64,000 nt of DNA from JAWKWH01 sp963669455 (GTDB lineage: Bacteria > Pseudomonadota > Alphaproteobacteria > Rhizobiales > Rhizobiaceae). The stretch spans positions 124,001-188,000 of the forward strand of contig OY770026.1 in assembly GCA_963669455.1 (NCBI GenBank), given 5' to 3'. A program made the position numbers and the translations under genes. The notes under the pieces are model-generated. The model was not told where the DNA came from, did no database searches, and worked only from the letters and a program-made list of their open reading frames with translations. Positions 28,548-37,227 of the stretch are shown one piece after another (position 1 is the first letter of the stretch; every line of letters begins with the position of its first letter).

Positions 28548-29104
28548 GTCATGTCACCGCGGCGGGCGAGCCTGACATAGATCGCACCGTCCCCGCCATG
28601 GTGCCTTGCTGCGTTTTCAATACCGCTGACCAGTCCACGAAACGGCGGCGTTGCCAGCCATTGCGGGACCGCGCGGCGAAGAATGCCGGCGCTGCCCAAA
28701 GACGAGCCTTTTCCGGTAATCACCAGCACGTGGCGCAGACCAGACGCATGGGCGCGATGCAGAAATGCCAGTAACATTCCGTGAGCTTCTGACTGATCAA
28801 GGTCATGCAAATCAATCGTGGCATCAACGGCGACCCGGCCTTTGGCGAGTTTTTTTCGTGTCGGCCGATCAATCGCACCCGGGCCCGACGGTTTTTTTGA
28901 CTGCTGTTTGGGCGCCTGATAGGCCGGCAGTGATTGAGGCGAGGTCAGTGAGGCCGCACCATGCTTTTGTTGCGGTTCGGCTTTTCGCTCCGCCGGGTGT
29001 GGCGGCCAGGCATTGTTGAACATCGGGTCGACGGAGCGGGCCACCTGTGACCACAAAATCCGGTCTTCATCGCTCAGATCTCCCCTTTTGCGCCGCCTGC
29101 TCAT
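28544..29104 (-). CDS. Smr-domain protein
   Basis: This 186-residue protein has a disordered, basic N-terminal half and a C-terminal Smr (MutS2-related) domain from about residue 90. The domain shows VDATIDLHDLDQSEAHGMLL, the LDLHG-like signature, then LRHVLVITGKGS and the end GGDGAIYVRLAR. Smr domains are nucleases or nucleic-acid-binding modules. It sits in the conserved rhizobial order Tim44-like, mltA, smr, Xre, all overlapping or nearly so. Confidence 0.9.
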   Translation of the reverse strand: MSRRRKRGDLSDEDRILWSQVARSVDPMFNNAWPPHPAERKAEPQQKHGAASLTSPQSLPAYQAPKQQSKKPSGPGAIDRPTRKKLAKGRVAVDATIDLHDLDQSEAHGMLLAFLHRAHASGLRHVLVITGKGSSLGSAGILRRAVPQWLATPPFRGLVSGIENAARHHGGDGAIYVRLARRGDMT

Positions 29105-30228
29105 GGTGCAGCTTTGACCAATTGGCGCGGCACCAGGGCAAAAAAATCCGCCGCATGTTTGATCACGCCGGCCATTTCACCCGGCAAAGCGCCGCAACCG
29201 GTAAACAGATCACCGCGAGCCGGTCCGGTGATCGCCGATCCGGTGTCCTGGGCGATCATCAGCCGCGAAAACGGTTTGTTGTCAAACACGGTCAAATCGG
29301 GTGCGTGGATGTGGAATGGGGTCGCGAATGTGTGCAGCAGCCGGTCAACAGCCAACGAGTAGCCCGGTGTCAGTGGTACTTTTGCCGCAGCGACCGGACC
29401 AAGCCCATCTTCGTCCACCGGTGCGTCGCGAAAGAAGATGAACGACCGGTTTTGCCATAAAATCTCGCTTATCCGGTCCGGATTGGCGGCAAACCAGGCT
29501 TTGATCGACTGCATAGTCACGTCTTTGCGGGCAATTTCACCCATTGAGGCAAGAATACTTCCCGGTCCGGTAAACCGGTGGCCGGTTTTTGCCGCATAGG
29601 TGATCCGGCGCGTCGAGCCATCGGCGAATTTGAGCCTTGCGGCCCCTTGAACATGGATGAAGAACAGCTCCACCGCATCGCTGAGCCAGGCCAGCTCCAA
29701 TCCCCGACCGGCAAGTGCCCCCTGCTCGATTGCGCCCCGGTCCGGATATTCCGCCAAGCCGTCTGCCGTTTTGCGGGCAAAAGCAAAATAGGGATCGAGA
29801 CCCGGCGGGCGGTTTGCATCATCAACATCGACTAGATCGCCGGGCCGGCCATAGACCGGGTACCGAAATCTGCCTGTGCATCTGGCGGAAGCCTCGGCTT
29901 CCGGCTCATAAAATCCGGTGACAAATCCATGCAATCTGTGTTCGGGGCTGTATTTAACGCCATCTCCCGGAGAGACCCGGTGCGGCAGGAAATGGGTTTC
30001 GAAAAACTGCTTTGCCTGCCCATTCGACAGATCGCCGCCCTGACGGGCGTCAATAAAAGCATCGCAAAAGGCCAGATGATCAACACCGAGCGATCCCGTC
30101 CGATACGGTTTTTGGAGGCTTCGTTCAGCCGATCGCCTGAATGCGTTAAATGCAGTACGGAAATCGGTCTCTGCCCATCCAGGCAGCGCGTCAAACTCCA
30201 CCGGTTTGAATATGGGCGCCAGCGCCAC
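29101..30228 (-). CDS. mltA: Membrane-bound lytic murein transglycosylase A
   Basis: This 375-residue enzyme cleaves the MurNAc-GlcNAc bond with formation of 1,6-anhydro-MurNAc. The MltA domain is clear (HRLHGFVTGFYEPEAEASAR; VELFFIHVQGAARLKFADGS), and the C-terminal 3D domain has the catalytic Asp motif MIAQDTGSAITGPARGDLF. The only start consistent with spacing is a GTG five bases after the Tim44-like stop. From there no signal peptide is seen (MALAPIFKPVEFDALPGWAE), unlike the lipoprotein MltA of enterobacteria. Export must then be atypical, or the true start differs. Confidence 0.93.
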   Translation of the reverse strand: MALAPIFKPVEFDALPGWAETDFRTAFNAFRRSAERSLQKPYRTGSLGVDHLAFCDAFIDARQGGDLSNGQAKQFFETHFLPHRVSPGDGVKYSPEHRLHGFVTGFYEPEAEASARCTGRFRYPVYGRPGDLVDVDDANRPPGLDPYFAFARKTADGLAEYPDRGAIEQGALAGRGLELAWLSDAVELFFIHVQGAARLKFADGSTRRITYAAKTGHRFTGPGSILASMGEIARKDVTMQSIKAWFAANPDRISEILWQNRSFIFFRDAPVDEDGLGPVAAAKVPLTPGYSLAVDRLLHTFATPFHIHAPDLTVFDNKPFSRLMIAQDTGSAITGPARGDLFTGCGALPGEMAGVIKHAADFFALVPRQLVKAAP

Positions 30229-30233
30229 GTCAG

Positions 30234-30950
30234 TTAGTCTTCGGCTTCGGTGGCCACCAGTTTCCAGTTTGGATCGCGTGAGCGCGTATCACGCGCAAAT
30301 GTCCACACATCCTTTACCTCAGCAACGGTCTCCGGGTCGCCATCGATCACTTCACCGGACTTATCGAGCGTTGCCGATATCAGTTCGCTGACGATCCGGA
30401 TGGTGATATGAGCCTCGCCATCTTTCATTTCCGCGCTAACGATATCAGCCTTCGAAATGCCAACGAAAGATGATTGGATCTTTTCATCGCGGGCTTCGCG
30501 CGCGTCAATCGCTTCGACAAAACCGTCATAGACTTCTCGGGAGAGCAGGTTTTTCAGGGTTTTGCGGTCGCCATCGGCAAATGCCATGACGATCATCTCG
30601 TAGGCCATCCGGGCGCCTTCGAGAAATACCTTCGGTTCAAAGGAGGCATCGGTATCCTTGATTGCCCGCATGCCTTTGTTGACCGCTGTGCCCGCCTTGG
30701 CGGATTTGTCGATATCGGCATACCGGCTTTCGGTTTCGCCGGATTGTTTTCGTTTCGGCAGCGCGACGATGTTGTCGGCTGCCTCTTCGTCGGCCCCCTC
30801 TTCGTCGGCATTGGCCTGCTCGCGCGATGAATAGGGATCGAAAGGCCGGCGTTCATTGCCGGTCCGGCGGCCAAGCACGGAGCGCAACTGATAAAAAATC
30901 ACTACAGCGGCAACGAGAAAGAAAATCGTGCCAAAATCAAAGAATTCCAT
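30234..30950 (-). CDS. Tim44/TimA-family membrane-associated protein
   Basis: This 238-residue protein has an N-terminal membrane helix (FFDFGTIFFLVAAVVIFYQL, about 3-22), a charged disordered linker, and a C-terminal Tim44-like domain (FLEGARMAYEMIVMAFADGD; SRDPNWKLVATEAED). Alphaproteobacterial homologues (TimA) are inner-membrane proteins related to mitochondrial Tim44; their bacterial role is not settled. It lies directly upstream of mltA and is divergent from fxsA. Confidence 0.9.
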   Translation of the reverse strand: MEFFDFGTIFFLVAAVVIFYQLRSVLGRRTGNERRPFDPYSSREQANADEEGADEEAADNIVALPKRKQSGETESRYADIDKSAKAGTAVNKGMRAIKDTDASFEPKVFLEGARMAYEMIVMAFADGDRKTLKNLLSREVYDGFVEAIDAREARDEKIQSSFVGISKADIVSAEMKDGEAHITIRIVSELISATLDKSGEVIDGDPETVAEVKDVWTFARDTRSRDPNWKLVATEAED

Positions 30951-31142
30951 GTTCGACCCAATCTTGCCGTTTTGCCGCCAACGGCTTTCGCAATGACTGA
31001 TATCTGCCTTGTTCGCAACCTATTATGATATAGAACGCAAAGTGCAATCATTCAAATCCATCATGTCAATCCCTATGTCGTTGAATTGGGCCGTTCAATC
31101 AAGGTGGCTTTTACAACAATAGGACCATTGAGGAGCCAGATT

Positions 31143-31634
31143 TTGCCGTTTTCGCTGATACCCGTGTTATTATTGGCAATACCATTGCTGGAAATCGCCG
31201 CTTTTGTCGTCATTGGCGGCCAGATCGGCGTGCTGGCGACGCTGGGGATGGTGTTTGTCACCGCCGTCATCGGATCGATCCTGTTGCGTGTTCAAGGATT
31301 TGGTTTGCTCAATAAAATCCGCAGCGAAACCGGCCAGGGCCATGTGCCGGGGCGGGAACTGGTTCACGGCGTCATGATATTGATTGCGGGCGTGTTGCTG
31401 CTGACACCCGGCTTTGTGACCGACACATTCGGCTTTCTCCTGTTCGTTCCGCCAATTCGCGATCTCGGCTGGCGTTTGATAAAGGACCGGATTGTGATCG
31501 CAGGCAGCCAGGGTTTCGGCAAGGGGGACGGCCATGGGGGACCGGGGGGACCAGCCGGCCGGGGCGGAAAGACCATTGATCTCGATGAAGATGAATTCAC
31601 CAGTTCAGGCGATCCGGATTCGCCGTGGCGTTAG
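31143..31634 (+). CDS. fxsA: FxsA-family membrane protein
   Basis: This 163-residue protein starts PFSLIPVLLLAIPLLEIAAF, the typical FxsA N-terminus. Two to four membrane helices follow (GVLATLGMVFVTAVIGSILL; HGVMILIAGVLLLTPGFVTD), and the tail is Gly-rich and acidic. FxsA (suppressor of F exclusion) interacts with phage exclusion factors; its cellular role is unclear. I chose the TTG at 31143 because AGGAG lies seven bases upstream and the protein then begins at the conserved FxsA start; the frame extends further to a TTG at 31086. Confidence 0.88.
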   Translation: MPFSLIPVLLLAIPLLEIAAFVVIGGQIGVLATLGMVFVTAVIGSILLRVQGFGLLNKIRSETGQGHVPGRELVHGVMILIAGVLLLTPGFVTDTFGFLLFVPPIRDLGWRLIKDRIVIAGSQGFGKGDGHGGPGGPAGRGGKTIDLDEDEFTSSGDPDSPWR

Positions 31635-31696
31635 GGACAGGACACCCACCGGACCTGTAACCGGGATGTCTGCCTTGTAACGCCCGCTTGTGCATG

Positions 31697-31804
31697 CTAG
31701 GGCGCTTTGCGGTTCCTTTGAACCGCAACAACGCCGCTATCGGCTTGGAACCATTGAAGCATTTTTCGCACATATGAACCTGTTTGGGCGAAAAAATGCC
31801 CTAG
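31697..31804. repeat. ~105-bp dispersed element, copy B (best preserved)
   Basis: The element begins CTAGGGCGCTTTGCGG and ends AATGCCCTAG, so it has 7-bp terminal inverted repeats, CTAGGGC/GCCCTAG. An internal hairpin GCGGTT-CCTTTG-AACCGC follows the left end. The block GGCTTGGAACCATTGAAGCA and the following TTTTTCGCACATATGA are identical to copy A (10949-11052). It lies just upstream of secB, between fxsA and secB. Confidence 0.88.
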
Positions 31805-31863
31805 CGAACCCCCGACTTTTTGGGAACCGGAACTGGTTTGAACTAAAGAGGTAATTTCCCGAC

Positions 31864-32373
31864 ATGGCAAAAGAGCCGACAAAAGAAGAAAACAACGCCG
31901 GCGAGGCAGCACAGGGCGCCAATGGCAAGGCACCGCAGCTTGGGGTGTTGACGCAGTACGTCAAGGATTTGTCCTTTGAAAACCCCGGTGCTCCGCAGTC
32001 CCTGCGCACCAGCAATCAGGCACCTGCAATCAATATCAACGTCAATGTCAACGCCAATCCGCTTTCGGAAACGGAGTACGACGTCATTATCGCTTTGAAT
32101 GCGAAGGCCGAGGCGGACAAGAACGTCCTGTTCAACATCGAACTGCTTTACGGCGGGATTTTTCACGTCGAAGGCTTTCCACAAGAACACATGCTGCCGA
32201 TTCTGTTTATTGAGTGTCCGCGGCTTCTGTTTCCCTTTGCCCGCCAGATCATCGCCGATGCGAGCCGCAATGGCGGCTTCCCGCCGCTGATGCTCGATCC
32301 GATCGATTTTGCGCAAATGTTCCAGCAGAAAATGGCTGAGGAACAGGCAAAGTCCAAAGTCCAGGCGACTTAA
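31864..32373 (+). CDS. secB: Protein-export chaperone SecB
   Basis: This 169-residue tetrameric chaperone keeps preproteins unfolded and delivers them to SecA. The SecB core is clear: LGVLTQYVKDLSFENPGAPQ, AININVNVNANPLSETEYDV and EGFPQEHMLPILFIECPRLL. An N-terminal alphaproteobacterial extension of ~20 residues and a C-terminal Gln/Lys tail complete it. A good GAGG Shine-Dalgarno precedes the ATG, and a clear terminator follows at 32429. Confidence 0.97.
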   Translation: MAKEPTKEENNAGEAAQGANGKAPQLGVLTQYVKDLSFENPGAPQSLRTSNQAPAININVNVNANPLSETEYDVIIALNAKAEADKNVLFNIELLYGGIFHVEGFPQEHMLPILFIECPRLLFPFARQIIADASRNGGFPPLMLDPIDFAQMFQQKMAEEQAKSKVQAT

Positions 32374-32428
32374 CAACCGCAACTGTCTGACTGTTGCCGG
32401 GCGACATGAAACGTGAACTTGATTTGGT

Positions 32429-32462
32429 AAATGCGGCGTATCGGCGCCGCATTTTGTTTTTA
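32429..32462 (+). terminator. Intrinsic terminator after secB
   Basis: AAATGCGGCG-TATCGG-CGCCGCATTT forms a 10-bp stem followed by TTGTTTTT on the plus strand, 55 bp after the secB stop. Confidence 0.85.
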
Positions 32463-32476
32463 CCTCAGTGGAGATT

Positions 32477-32851
32477 ATGAACCATCGAGGGAAAAACAGC
32501 ATTATGACCAAGTCGGTCCGCCTGGCGCTGGCGGCAATCCTGATCCTTTTAATCGCACCGGGCAGCGCGGTGGCCGCGCAATGCGGCAGCGCTTCCTGGT
32601 ATGCGTTGACCTCGAAAACGGCTTCGGGCGAGCGAATGAACCCGGCCGCCATGACAGCGGCGCATCGAAGCCTGCCATTCGGCTCACATATCCGCGTAAC
32701 CAACAAGCGCAACGGAAAATCCGTCATCGTGCGTATCAATGACCGCGGCCCATTCATCAAAGGCCGTATTCTTGATCTTTCCAAAGCCGCCGCCCGGAAG
32801 CTCGGCTTCATTCGCGCAGGCCATACAAAAGTGTGTTTTACCAGCCATTGA
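32477..32851 (+). CDS. RlpA-like double-psi beta-barrel exported protein
   Basis: This protein of about 124 residues (or 115 from a second ATG at 32504) has a clear signal peptide (SVRLALAAILILLIAPGSAV, cut near AVAA). A compact DPBB/RlpA domain follows: ASWYALTSKTASGERMNPAA, MTAAHRSLPFGSHIRVTNK, then RINDRGPFIKGRILDLSKAA. RlpA proteins are septal lytic transglycosylases acting on naked glycan. This copy lacks the SPOR domain, so it is a minimal family member. The upstream ATG (32477) has GGAG unusually close; the second may be the true start. Confidence 0.85.
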   Translation: MNHRGKNSIMTKSVRLALAAILILLIAPGSAVAAQCGSASWYALTSKTASGERMNPAAMTAAHRSLPFGSHIRVTNKRNGKSVIVRINDRGPFIKGRILDLSKAAARKLGFIRAGHTKVCFTSH

Positions 32852-32942
32852 CCGCAAATTGGCCAAAACCGCTCCAGATCAGCATTTCAGCTTTGAAACG
32901 GTCCTTGACCCTGCCGGTCAAGTTCGCCGAACCTTGCCGGCG

Positions 32943-34289
32943 TCAAACCGCCTTGAGGTGCGCTGCACCGCGATAGGCGTCGCGCAAATATCCAAGTGTC
33001 GCACTGGCGTTAGCTGCTTTGCCAAAGAGGTAGCCCTGCCCGCCCTTGCATCCAAATTGGGCCAGCTTGTCGGCCTGTTCTTCTTCTTCGATGCCTTCGG
33101 CAACGACATCCATGTTCATGCCATCGCACATGGCAAGGATTGCCCGGATGATGTGCTCAGTTGGCCGGTCGGTCAGGACACAGGAGACAAATGCACGATC
33201 GATCTTCAGTTTGTCAAAATGGAATTCCCGCAACCGTCCAAGGCTCGATTGTCCGGTGCCGAAATCATCCAGCGAAATCCGGATTCCCAACCGTCGAAGA
33301 TCTTCGACGATCTTTTCAGCCGAAACCGGATCGCTCATCACGCCGGTTTCCGTTATCTCGATTTCAAGCCGTTTGGGATCAAAGCCGGTCTTCTCCAGGA
33401 TCGACAGGATTTGAAGCCCGGTATTTTGATCAACCAGTTGGGATGGTGACAGGTTGAAGGATAAGAAGAGATGTTCCGGCCAGCCACGCGCTGCTTCGGT
33501 TGCTTTGCGCAACAGCAGTTGGGACAGCGGACCAATGATGCCGCGTTCTTCGGCAATTGGAATGAACACGGCAGGGGAAACAAACCCAAGGTCGCGGTCG
33601 GTCCAGCGGGCCAGACATTCAAACCCGATCGTGGATCGCGATTGCAGCTCGACTATTGGCTGGAAATGGGGTTCAACCTCACCGGTTGAAACAGCCCGCC
33701 TGAGCGCCTGCTCGATCCGGGCGACGCGCTTGGTCGCTTCCGCCATTTCCTGAGAGTAGACGGCGACGCGGCCGCGGCCGCTTCGCTTGGCATGACAAAG
33801 TGCCGTTTCGGTCCTCGACACCAGTTGCTGGGGTGTTTCTTCGCCAAAATAATAAAGCGCACAGCCCACCGATGCCGAAAGCCGTGCCGTGCGCTCGCCA
33901 ACATCATAGGGTGCAGACAGCACTTCGATGAGCATTTTTGCCTGCTCTTCGAGCGCCTCTTTGCGAAATATCATCGGAAACAGGAAGGCAAATTCATCAC
34001 CGCCGATCCGTGTTATCACCGACCATTTATCCATCGCGGCCCGCAGCCGCATCGAAATCTGCATCAAAATGTCGTCACCGGCGTCACGGCCGAACAGATC
34101 GTTGATCGGTTTGAAGCCGTCAAGATCGATGATTCCAATGGCGAAGGGGACAGGGTCTTCTATACGATCCGCTATCAACCGTTCAATCTTGTCGAAAAAG
34201 CGCGCCCTGTTGCCAAGGCCGGTCAGCTGATCGGTCATTGCCAGCTCGGTGGAAGCAGTGCCAGCATTTGGATGTTCAGCTGTCGTCAT
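32943..34289 (-). CDS. GGDEF-EAL cyclic-di-GMP protein
   Basis: This 448-residue protein has no visible sensor domain. The diguanylate cyclase domain (about 18-180) has the intact active-site motif ITRIGGDEFAFLF. The phosphodiesterase domain (about 195-440) has ECL in place of EAL (GFECLARW) but keeps the catalytic Glu, plus FNLSPSQL, EITETGVM, DDFGTGQSS, KIDRAFV and VVAEGIE. Both activities are possible. The ATG at 34289 is preferred to a TTG 33 bases upstream. It is followed upstream by a receiver-only response regulator 90 bp away, in the same direction, which may belong to the same signalling unit. Confidence 0.9.
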   Translation of the reverse strand: MTTAEHPNAGTASTELAMTDQLTGLGNRARFFDKIERLIADRIEDPVPFAIGIIDLDGFKPINDLFGRDAGDDILMQISMRLRAAMDKWSVITRIGGDEFAFLFPMIFRKEALEEQAKMLIEVLSAPYDVGERTARLSASVGCALYYFGEETPQQLVSRTETALCHAKRSGRGRVAVYSQEMAEATKRVARIEQALRRAVSTGEVEPHFQPIVELQSRSTIGFECLARWTDRDLGFVSPAVFIPIAEERGIIGPLSQLLLRKATEAARGWPEHLFLSFNLSPSQLVDQNTGLQILSILEKTGFDPKRLEIEITETGVMSDPVSAEKIVEDLRRLGIRISLDDFGTGQSSLGRLREFHFDKLKIDRAFVSCVLTDRPTEHIIRAILAMCDGMNMDVVAEGIEEEEQADKLAQFGCKGGQGYLFGKAANASATLGYLRDAYRGAAHLKAV

Positions 34290-34379
34290 TTTAGCCTGCC
34301 ACGAATGTACCGGGTAAAACAAAGTGGCACAAAACTCTTTCGGATAGGTGTCTTTGGCATATTGAACAATGCGGCAGCC

Positions 34380-34802
34380 TTACTGGCCGACGGCTGCGCG
34401 AGGCATCCGGCTTTGCCATGCTAAGATCTTATCCCCCAAATTGTCGGGGCTGATCGGCTTTGACACATAATCATCCATTCCTACTTCGAAACAGCGATCT
34501 CTATCGCCCTTGATTGCGTGTGCGGTAGCGGCGATAATGATAACGTGGTCGCCCGTCTGGCTTTCCAGCTCACGAATTTTCTTGGTCGCCTCCCAACCGT
34601 TCATTACCGGCATGGATACATCCATAATGATGATGGGAGGTTTGATTTCCTGGTATTTTTCAACCGCTTCGGCGCCGTTGCCGACCATCAGAAATGACAG
34701 GCCTAACTCTTCCATGATGAAAGAGAATACCATCTGGTTCACCTCATTGTCCTCAGCGATGAGAACATCGATTTCATTCGCCGATGGTGTTTGGTCCATC
34801 AT
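34380..34802 (-). CDS. Single-domain response regulator
   Basis: This protein of about 140 residues is a stand-alone receiver: VLIAEDNEVNQMVFSFIM (acidic pair), phosphoacceptor Asp in IIIMDVSMPVMNGWEA, Thr/Ala switch region IIIAATAHAIKGDRDR, and Lys in DDYVSKPISPDNL. It resembles the receiver modules found at the C-terminus of hybrid kinases. The ATG pair at 34802/34799 after GGGGG fits the domain start; the frame runs upstream to 34862. No cognate kinase is nearby. Confidence 0.88.
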   Translation of the reverse strand: MMDQTPSANEIDVLIAEDNEVNQMVFSFIMEELGLSFLMVGNGAEAVEKYQEIKPPIIIMDVSMPVMNGWEATKKIRELESQTGDHVIIIAATAHAIKGDRDRCFEVGMDDYVSKPISPDNLGDKILAWQSRMPRAAVGQ

Positions 34803-34907
34803 TGCAGCAACCCCCAAAGTATTTATCTTCTTTCCGCTTGCCGTACAGAATGCATGAATCATGTGAATAGCAGGTAAATTTGGAATATTTATTTGAAACT
34901 ATTGCCT

Positions 34908-36722
34908 TTATTGTTTCACACGATAAATAACGAAACCCGATTTTTCCGCCCTGCCTATTGGTGTTAGCCACTCGGGCGGCTCATTGAGCACAAGCTTTGC
35001 TATGAGGCTGTGCGGTGCGGTGCGGACGAGAAACCGTGTCTCATCATCGGAGCTGCAATGCGCGACGATGTCCACATTGTTGACCGCAATCGCCTGCCGC
35101 GACTGCTCCGGCGTGCCCATCAGGATATCAAGGTTTGCAATATTTCCGGCGATGTTGCGGTGATAGGGGCCGGCAAGGACCCTGTGGCTGGTGTATTTCA
35201 GGATTGCCGGGCCGAGATTGGACACCGCGGCAACGGTTCCGGCGGGCATTGCCGACAGTTGCCAATGGGCCGCCGGCATATAGCAGCCCTCGTTGGAACC
35301 GACTGCCTTTTCTTCGTTCTGGTTGGCGGCAACTGCGGGAGCGGCCATGTCTCCAAGCACCTGCGCGGCCAGCATCCAGCAGACGTTCAGCGACACCAAC
35401 CAGGCCAGCACCATCACCAAAGCCGGCTTGGCGCTTCCATCGGCAGCTGCAATCTGGCGTTTTTCGGCGACCCACATCGCCAGCGGAACCGCTGCCAGCG
35501 CGATCGCAAAATTCGCGCCGCGAACCTGCCAGAAACTGACCAGAACGGCCGTCAGCAGGATGACGGTCATCACCGTAAGCGGACGCCGGTTTGCGGTAGC
35601 CGGCAAACTTGTCGCCAGCACCGCCAGCGCGGCAATCGGGGTGATGTAGTATTTTGCGAACATCACCGGGTCGTTCCGCAAGATGTTGTTGACCGGTTGT
35701 GCCTCTCCGATTGCTGAAAGCCAATAGGTTTTAAGCCGCTCGTCGAGCCCGGCATAGGGATCGGCCAGACATTGCGGATAGGCGGCGACAACCAGCAATG
35801 CCAGCCCGGCGCCAAGGCCGCCCAGAACAGCAATTCTGGTAACGCTGCTTGAACTTAGGGAAGGTGTGGCCGCCAATGCAAGACCAAGTCCGCCGGCCAT
35901 CGCAATCGACAGATGCACTGCGGAAAACGCATCGCAGTGCGCTGCAAACCAATCGCCTGGTCCCACCGTCGCCACAAACAATAGCGCTGAAATCGCCGAA
36001 AACCCGGCGCCAAATCCCATGGTTCGGGAGCCAACCTCGTGGCCATGCAACAGGAAACTCATCGCGATGGTCAAGCACACAATGGCGACAACGGGCAGGG
36101 TTTCCAGTCCGATCGCCATCATCACCGCCATTGCTGCTCCCGCGACAAAGCCGTGATGCGCACGCCTGCCCCCCAAAACCGCCGGCAGGGCCAGCAGGCA
36201 CAATGTCAGTTGCAGATTATGATGATCAAAAGCCCCTGGCACATAAATACCGATTGTATAGAGGCTTATCAGGCCGATTATGGCCGCCGGAAACACGGCA
36301 TGTTCGCAACCCAGCAGGCGGGCCGATCGAATAATTGCGAAAATTGACAGGGCCATAAGAACAGACGGCCATAAAACGCCGGCGACAAGTTCACCGCCTG
36401 AAACCGATCCGGTCAGGGCGGTGACTGCAACGATGATGGCGGCAACTGGCAGATCGACGATCCGCGACCAGTGCATGACAAAACCACCTTCCGGACCCAT
36501 CCGGTATTGCGTGTAGTCGAACCAGGCCTGGCCTGCCAGCAGGTCGCGAATCTGGACAAGCCTCATCATGCTGTCATTGTTGACCGACCAGTCAATGATG
36601 CTCCCATTGGCGATCGCTGGCACCAGAGCCAATATCGCCAGCAATGCCGCAATAAGCACATCGGGGCGCGAGGTTTTGCTTTTTTCAGATATTTCTGGCG
36701 TTACCGCCGATTGAACTGACAT
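34908..36722 (-). CDS. Polytopic membrane protein, GT-C glycosyltransferase-like
   Basis: This 604-residue protein has about 11-12 predicted membrane helices (for example VLIAALLAILALVPAIANGS; GLALAATPSLSSSSV; GLGAGLALLVVAAYP). The first periplasmic loop carries DWSVNNDSMMRLVQIRDLLA, then QYRMGPEGGFVMHWSRIVDL. Acidic/Arg-rich first loops of this kind are seen in GT-C lipid-linked-sugar transferases (STT3/PMT-like). A soluble ~150-residue C-terminal domain follows. It is close to gtrA and a polyprenyl-phosphate sugar synthase, which supports a glycan role. Enzyme identity is not established. Confidence 0.6.
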   Translation of the reverse strand: MSVQSAVTPEISEKSKTSRPDVLIAALLAILALVPAIANGSIIDWSVNNDSMMRLVQIRDLLAGQAWFDYTQYRMGPEGGFVMHWSRIVDLPVAAIIVAVTALTGSVSGGELVAGVLWPSVLMALSIFAIIRSARLLGCEHAVFPAAIIGLISLYTIGIYVPGAFDHHNLQLTLCLLALPAVLGGRRAHHGFVAGAAMAVMMAIGLETLPVVAIVCLTIAMSFLLHGHEVGSRTMGFGAGFSAISALLFVATVGPGDWFAAHCDAFSAVHLSIAMAGGLGLALAATPSLSSSSVTRIAVLGGLGAGLALLVVAAYPQCLADPYAGLDERLKTYWLSAIGEAQPVNNILRNDPVMFAKYYITPIAALAVLATSLPATANRRPLTVMTVILLTAVLVSFWQVRGANFAIALAAVPLAMWVAEKRQIAAADGSAKPALVMVLAWLVSLNVCWMLAAQVLGDMAAPAVAANQNEEKAVGSNEGCYMPAAHWQLSAMPAGTVAAVSNLGPAILKYTSHRVLAGPYHRNIAGNIANLDILMGTPEQSRQAIAVNNVDIVAHCSSDDETRFLVRTAPHSLIAKLVLNEPPEWLTPIGRAEKSGFVIYRVKQ

Positions 36723-36828
36723 CGAAATCTGCCCGGTTGATCGCGGCCGGTTTGGCCAATCTCATGCAATGTAAAAGAGCACGCTCAATTTTTGGTAAAG
36801 CGCCAGCCATGTCCTGACGGCAATCTGC

Positions 36829-37227
36829 TCAGGGCCTTGCGGCAAACACCCATTGCGACGACAGCACAAAGCTGACGGCGCTTGCGATGATCGTGGTAAC
36901 AACCGCCATGACAAAGGGCGAGGCTCCAAAAAGCGATACTGTTAGATGCGCCGTGACGCCCGAAGTGATCGCGCATCCGGCCTGAAGAACAAAGTAGCGC
37001 GGCAGGGTCCGGCGATGGTCCTGGCCTGACTGAAACGTCCAGTTGCGTTGTGCCGTATAGGCGGCGGCGAAAGAAATCGCGTAGGCCACCATGCTTGCTA
37101 TAAAAGGCGGCCAGCCCAATCTTACAAAAAAATAGGACAGTGCGAACAACAGGCCGGCCGCGCCGGCTCCGACGATCACAAACCGGACCAGGCGTCTGGA
37201 ACCGGCGATGGTCATAGCCGAAGTCAC
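36829..37227 (-). CDS. GtrA-family membrane protein
   Basis: This 132-residue protein has four membrane helices (LVRFVIVGAGAAGLLFALSY; FIASMVAYAISFAAAYTAQR; GCAITSGVTAHLTVSLFGAS; AVVTTIIASAVSFVLSSQWV) and the GtrA motif NWTF. GtrA-type proteins are proposed flippases for polyprenyl-phosphate-linked sugars. Its start overlaps the preceding glycosyltransferase stop by 4 bp, so the pair works together. Confidence 0.9.
   Translation of the reverse strand: MTSAMTIAGSRRLVRFVIVGAGAAGLLFALSYFFVRLGWPPFIASMVAYAISFAAAYTAQRNWTFQSGQDHRRTLPRYFVLQAGCAITSGVTAHLTVSLFGASPFVMAVVTTIIASAVSFVLSSQWVFAARP

Noticed and set aside
31086..31142. Longer FxsA N-terminus from a TTG
   Set aside because: Family members begin at the hydrophobic segment; the AGGAG fits a TTG at 31143.
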